From the NCBI GenBank assembly GCA_003241685.1, contig QFPJ01000056.1:1-13780 (forward strand): a stretch of 13,780 nucleotides of DNA, read 5' to 3'. Made by a program: the position numbers and the translations under genes. Of the stretch, positions 13,731 through 13,780 are shown piece by piece. Under the pieces are notes generated by a model that was given only the letters and a program-made list of their open reading frames with translations, made no database searches and had not been told where the DNA came from. Origin of the DNA: Sphingopyxis macrogoltabida (GTDB taxonomy: Bacteria > Pseudomonadota > Alphaproteobacteria > Sphingomonadales > Sphingomonadaceae). Within the stretch, counting starts at the first letter, position 1. Every line of letters begins with the position of its first letter.

Positions 13731-13780
13731 TAAGGGAACGACCGGAGCCGGCCGATTGCTGCCACAAGATTCTTCGTCAC

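Noticed and set aside
13550..13780. 76-codon minus-strand frame ending the window (includes FVSSEVETP)
   Set aside because: It is the translation of the palindromic repeat and the fdxA terminator, not a gene.
1..13780. CRISPR array, tRNA/rRNA, prophage, toxin-antitoxin or defence island
   Set aside because: No regularly spaced direct repeats, cloverleaf-like sequences, transposase or integrase, or defence-type domains were seen; nearly all the sequence is accounted for by conserved housekeeping genes.

Overview
The window reads as chromosomal DNA from an alphaproteobacterium, most likely a sphingomonad (Sphingomonas/Sphingopyxis group). Reasons are the strongly GC-rich codon use, the dapF-mtaB-ftsY-yciB gene order, a cysteine-free (Mg-type) HemB, a helicase-S4-fdxA cluster, a perfect CtrA-type operator, and two kinds of short palindromic repeat that I recall as common in sphingomonad genomes. 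Apart from the repeats and intergenic sites, the genes are mostly recognisable housekeeping functions. I see no CRISPR array, tRNA, rRNA, prophage, insertion-sequence transposase or obvious defence system.

Layout. (1) 1-2978, plus strand: the end of dapF, then mtaB (tRNA methylthiotransferase), ftsY (SRP receptor) and yciB (septation-type membrane protein), all joined by 4-base ATGA overlaps. (2) 3063-3635, plus strand: a small membrane protein resembling the membrane half of PuuD urate oxidase, followed by a strong hairpin terminator in a short convergent gap. (3) 3685-8034, minus strand, read from right to left: hemB, a GNAT acetyltransferase, a membrane-transporter/spermidine-synthase-like fusion and a gamma-carbonic-anhydrase-family protein, again joined by ATGA overlaps. 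(4) 8106-9683, minus strand: a membrane-anchored M23 (LytM-type) peptidoglycan peptidase. (5) 9684-9939: a 256-base divergent promoter region with a TTAA-N7-TTAAC CtrA box. (6) 9940-13037, plus strand: a SUV3-like superfamily II helicase joined to an S4-domain RNA-binding protein. (7) 13038-13780: a control region, the 7Fe ferredoxin gene fdxA, its terminator, and a palindromic repeat at the right edge.

How the parts fit together. The left operon combines cell-wall precursor synthesis (DapF), decoding fidelity (MtaB), membrane-protein targeting (FtsY) and envelope maintenance (YciB). The right block pairs an RNA helicase with a ribosome- or RNA-binding S4 protein, next to an iron-sulfur electron carrier. 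The M23 peptidase is the only gene with a visible cell-cycle-type control site.

The most unusual observation is inside mtaB. A pair of inverted hairpins sits in-frame in the linker between the N-terminal and radical-SAM domains and adds exactly 33 codons. It is bounded by an 8-base direct repeat, and removing it would restore an uninterrupted reading frame. It looks like a coding-sequence insertion of a REPIN/MITE-type element, analogous to the palindromic elements known inside Rickettsia genes.
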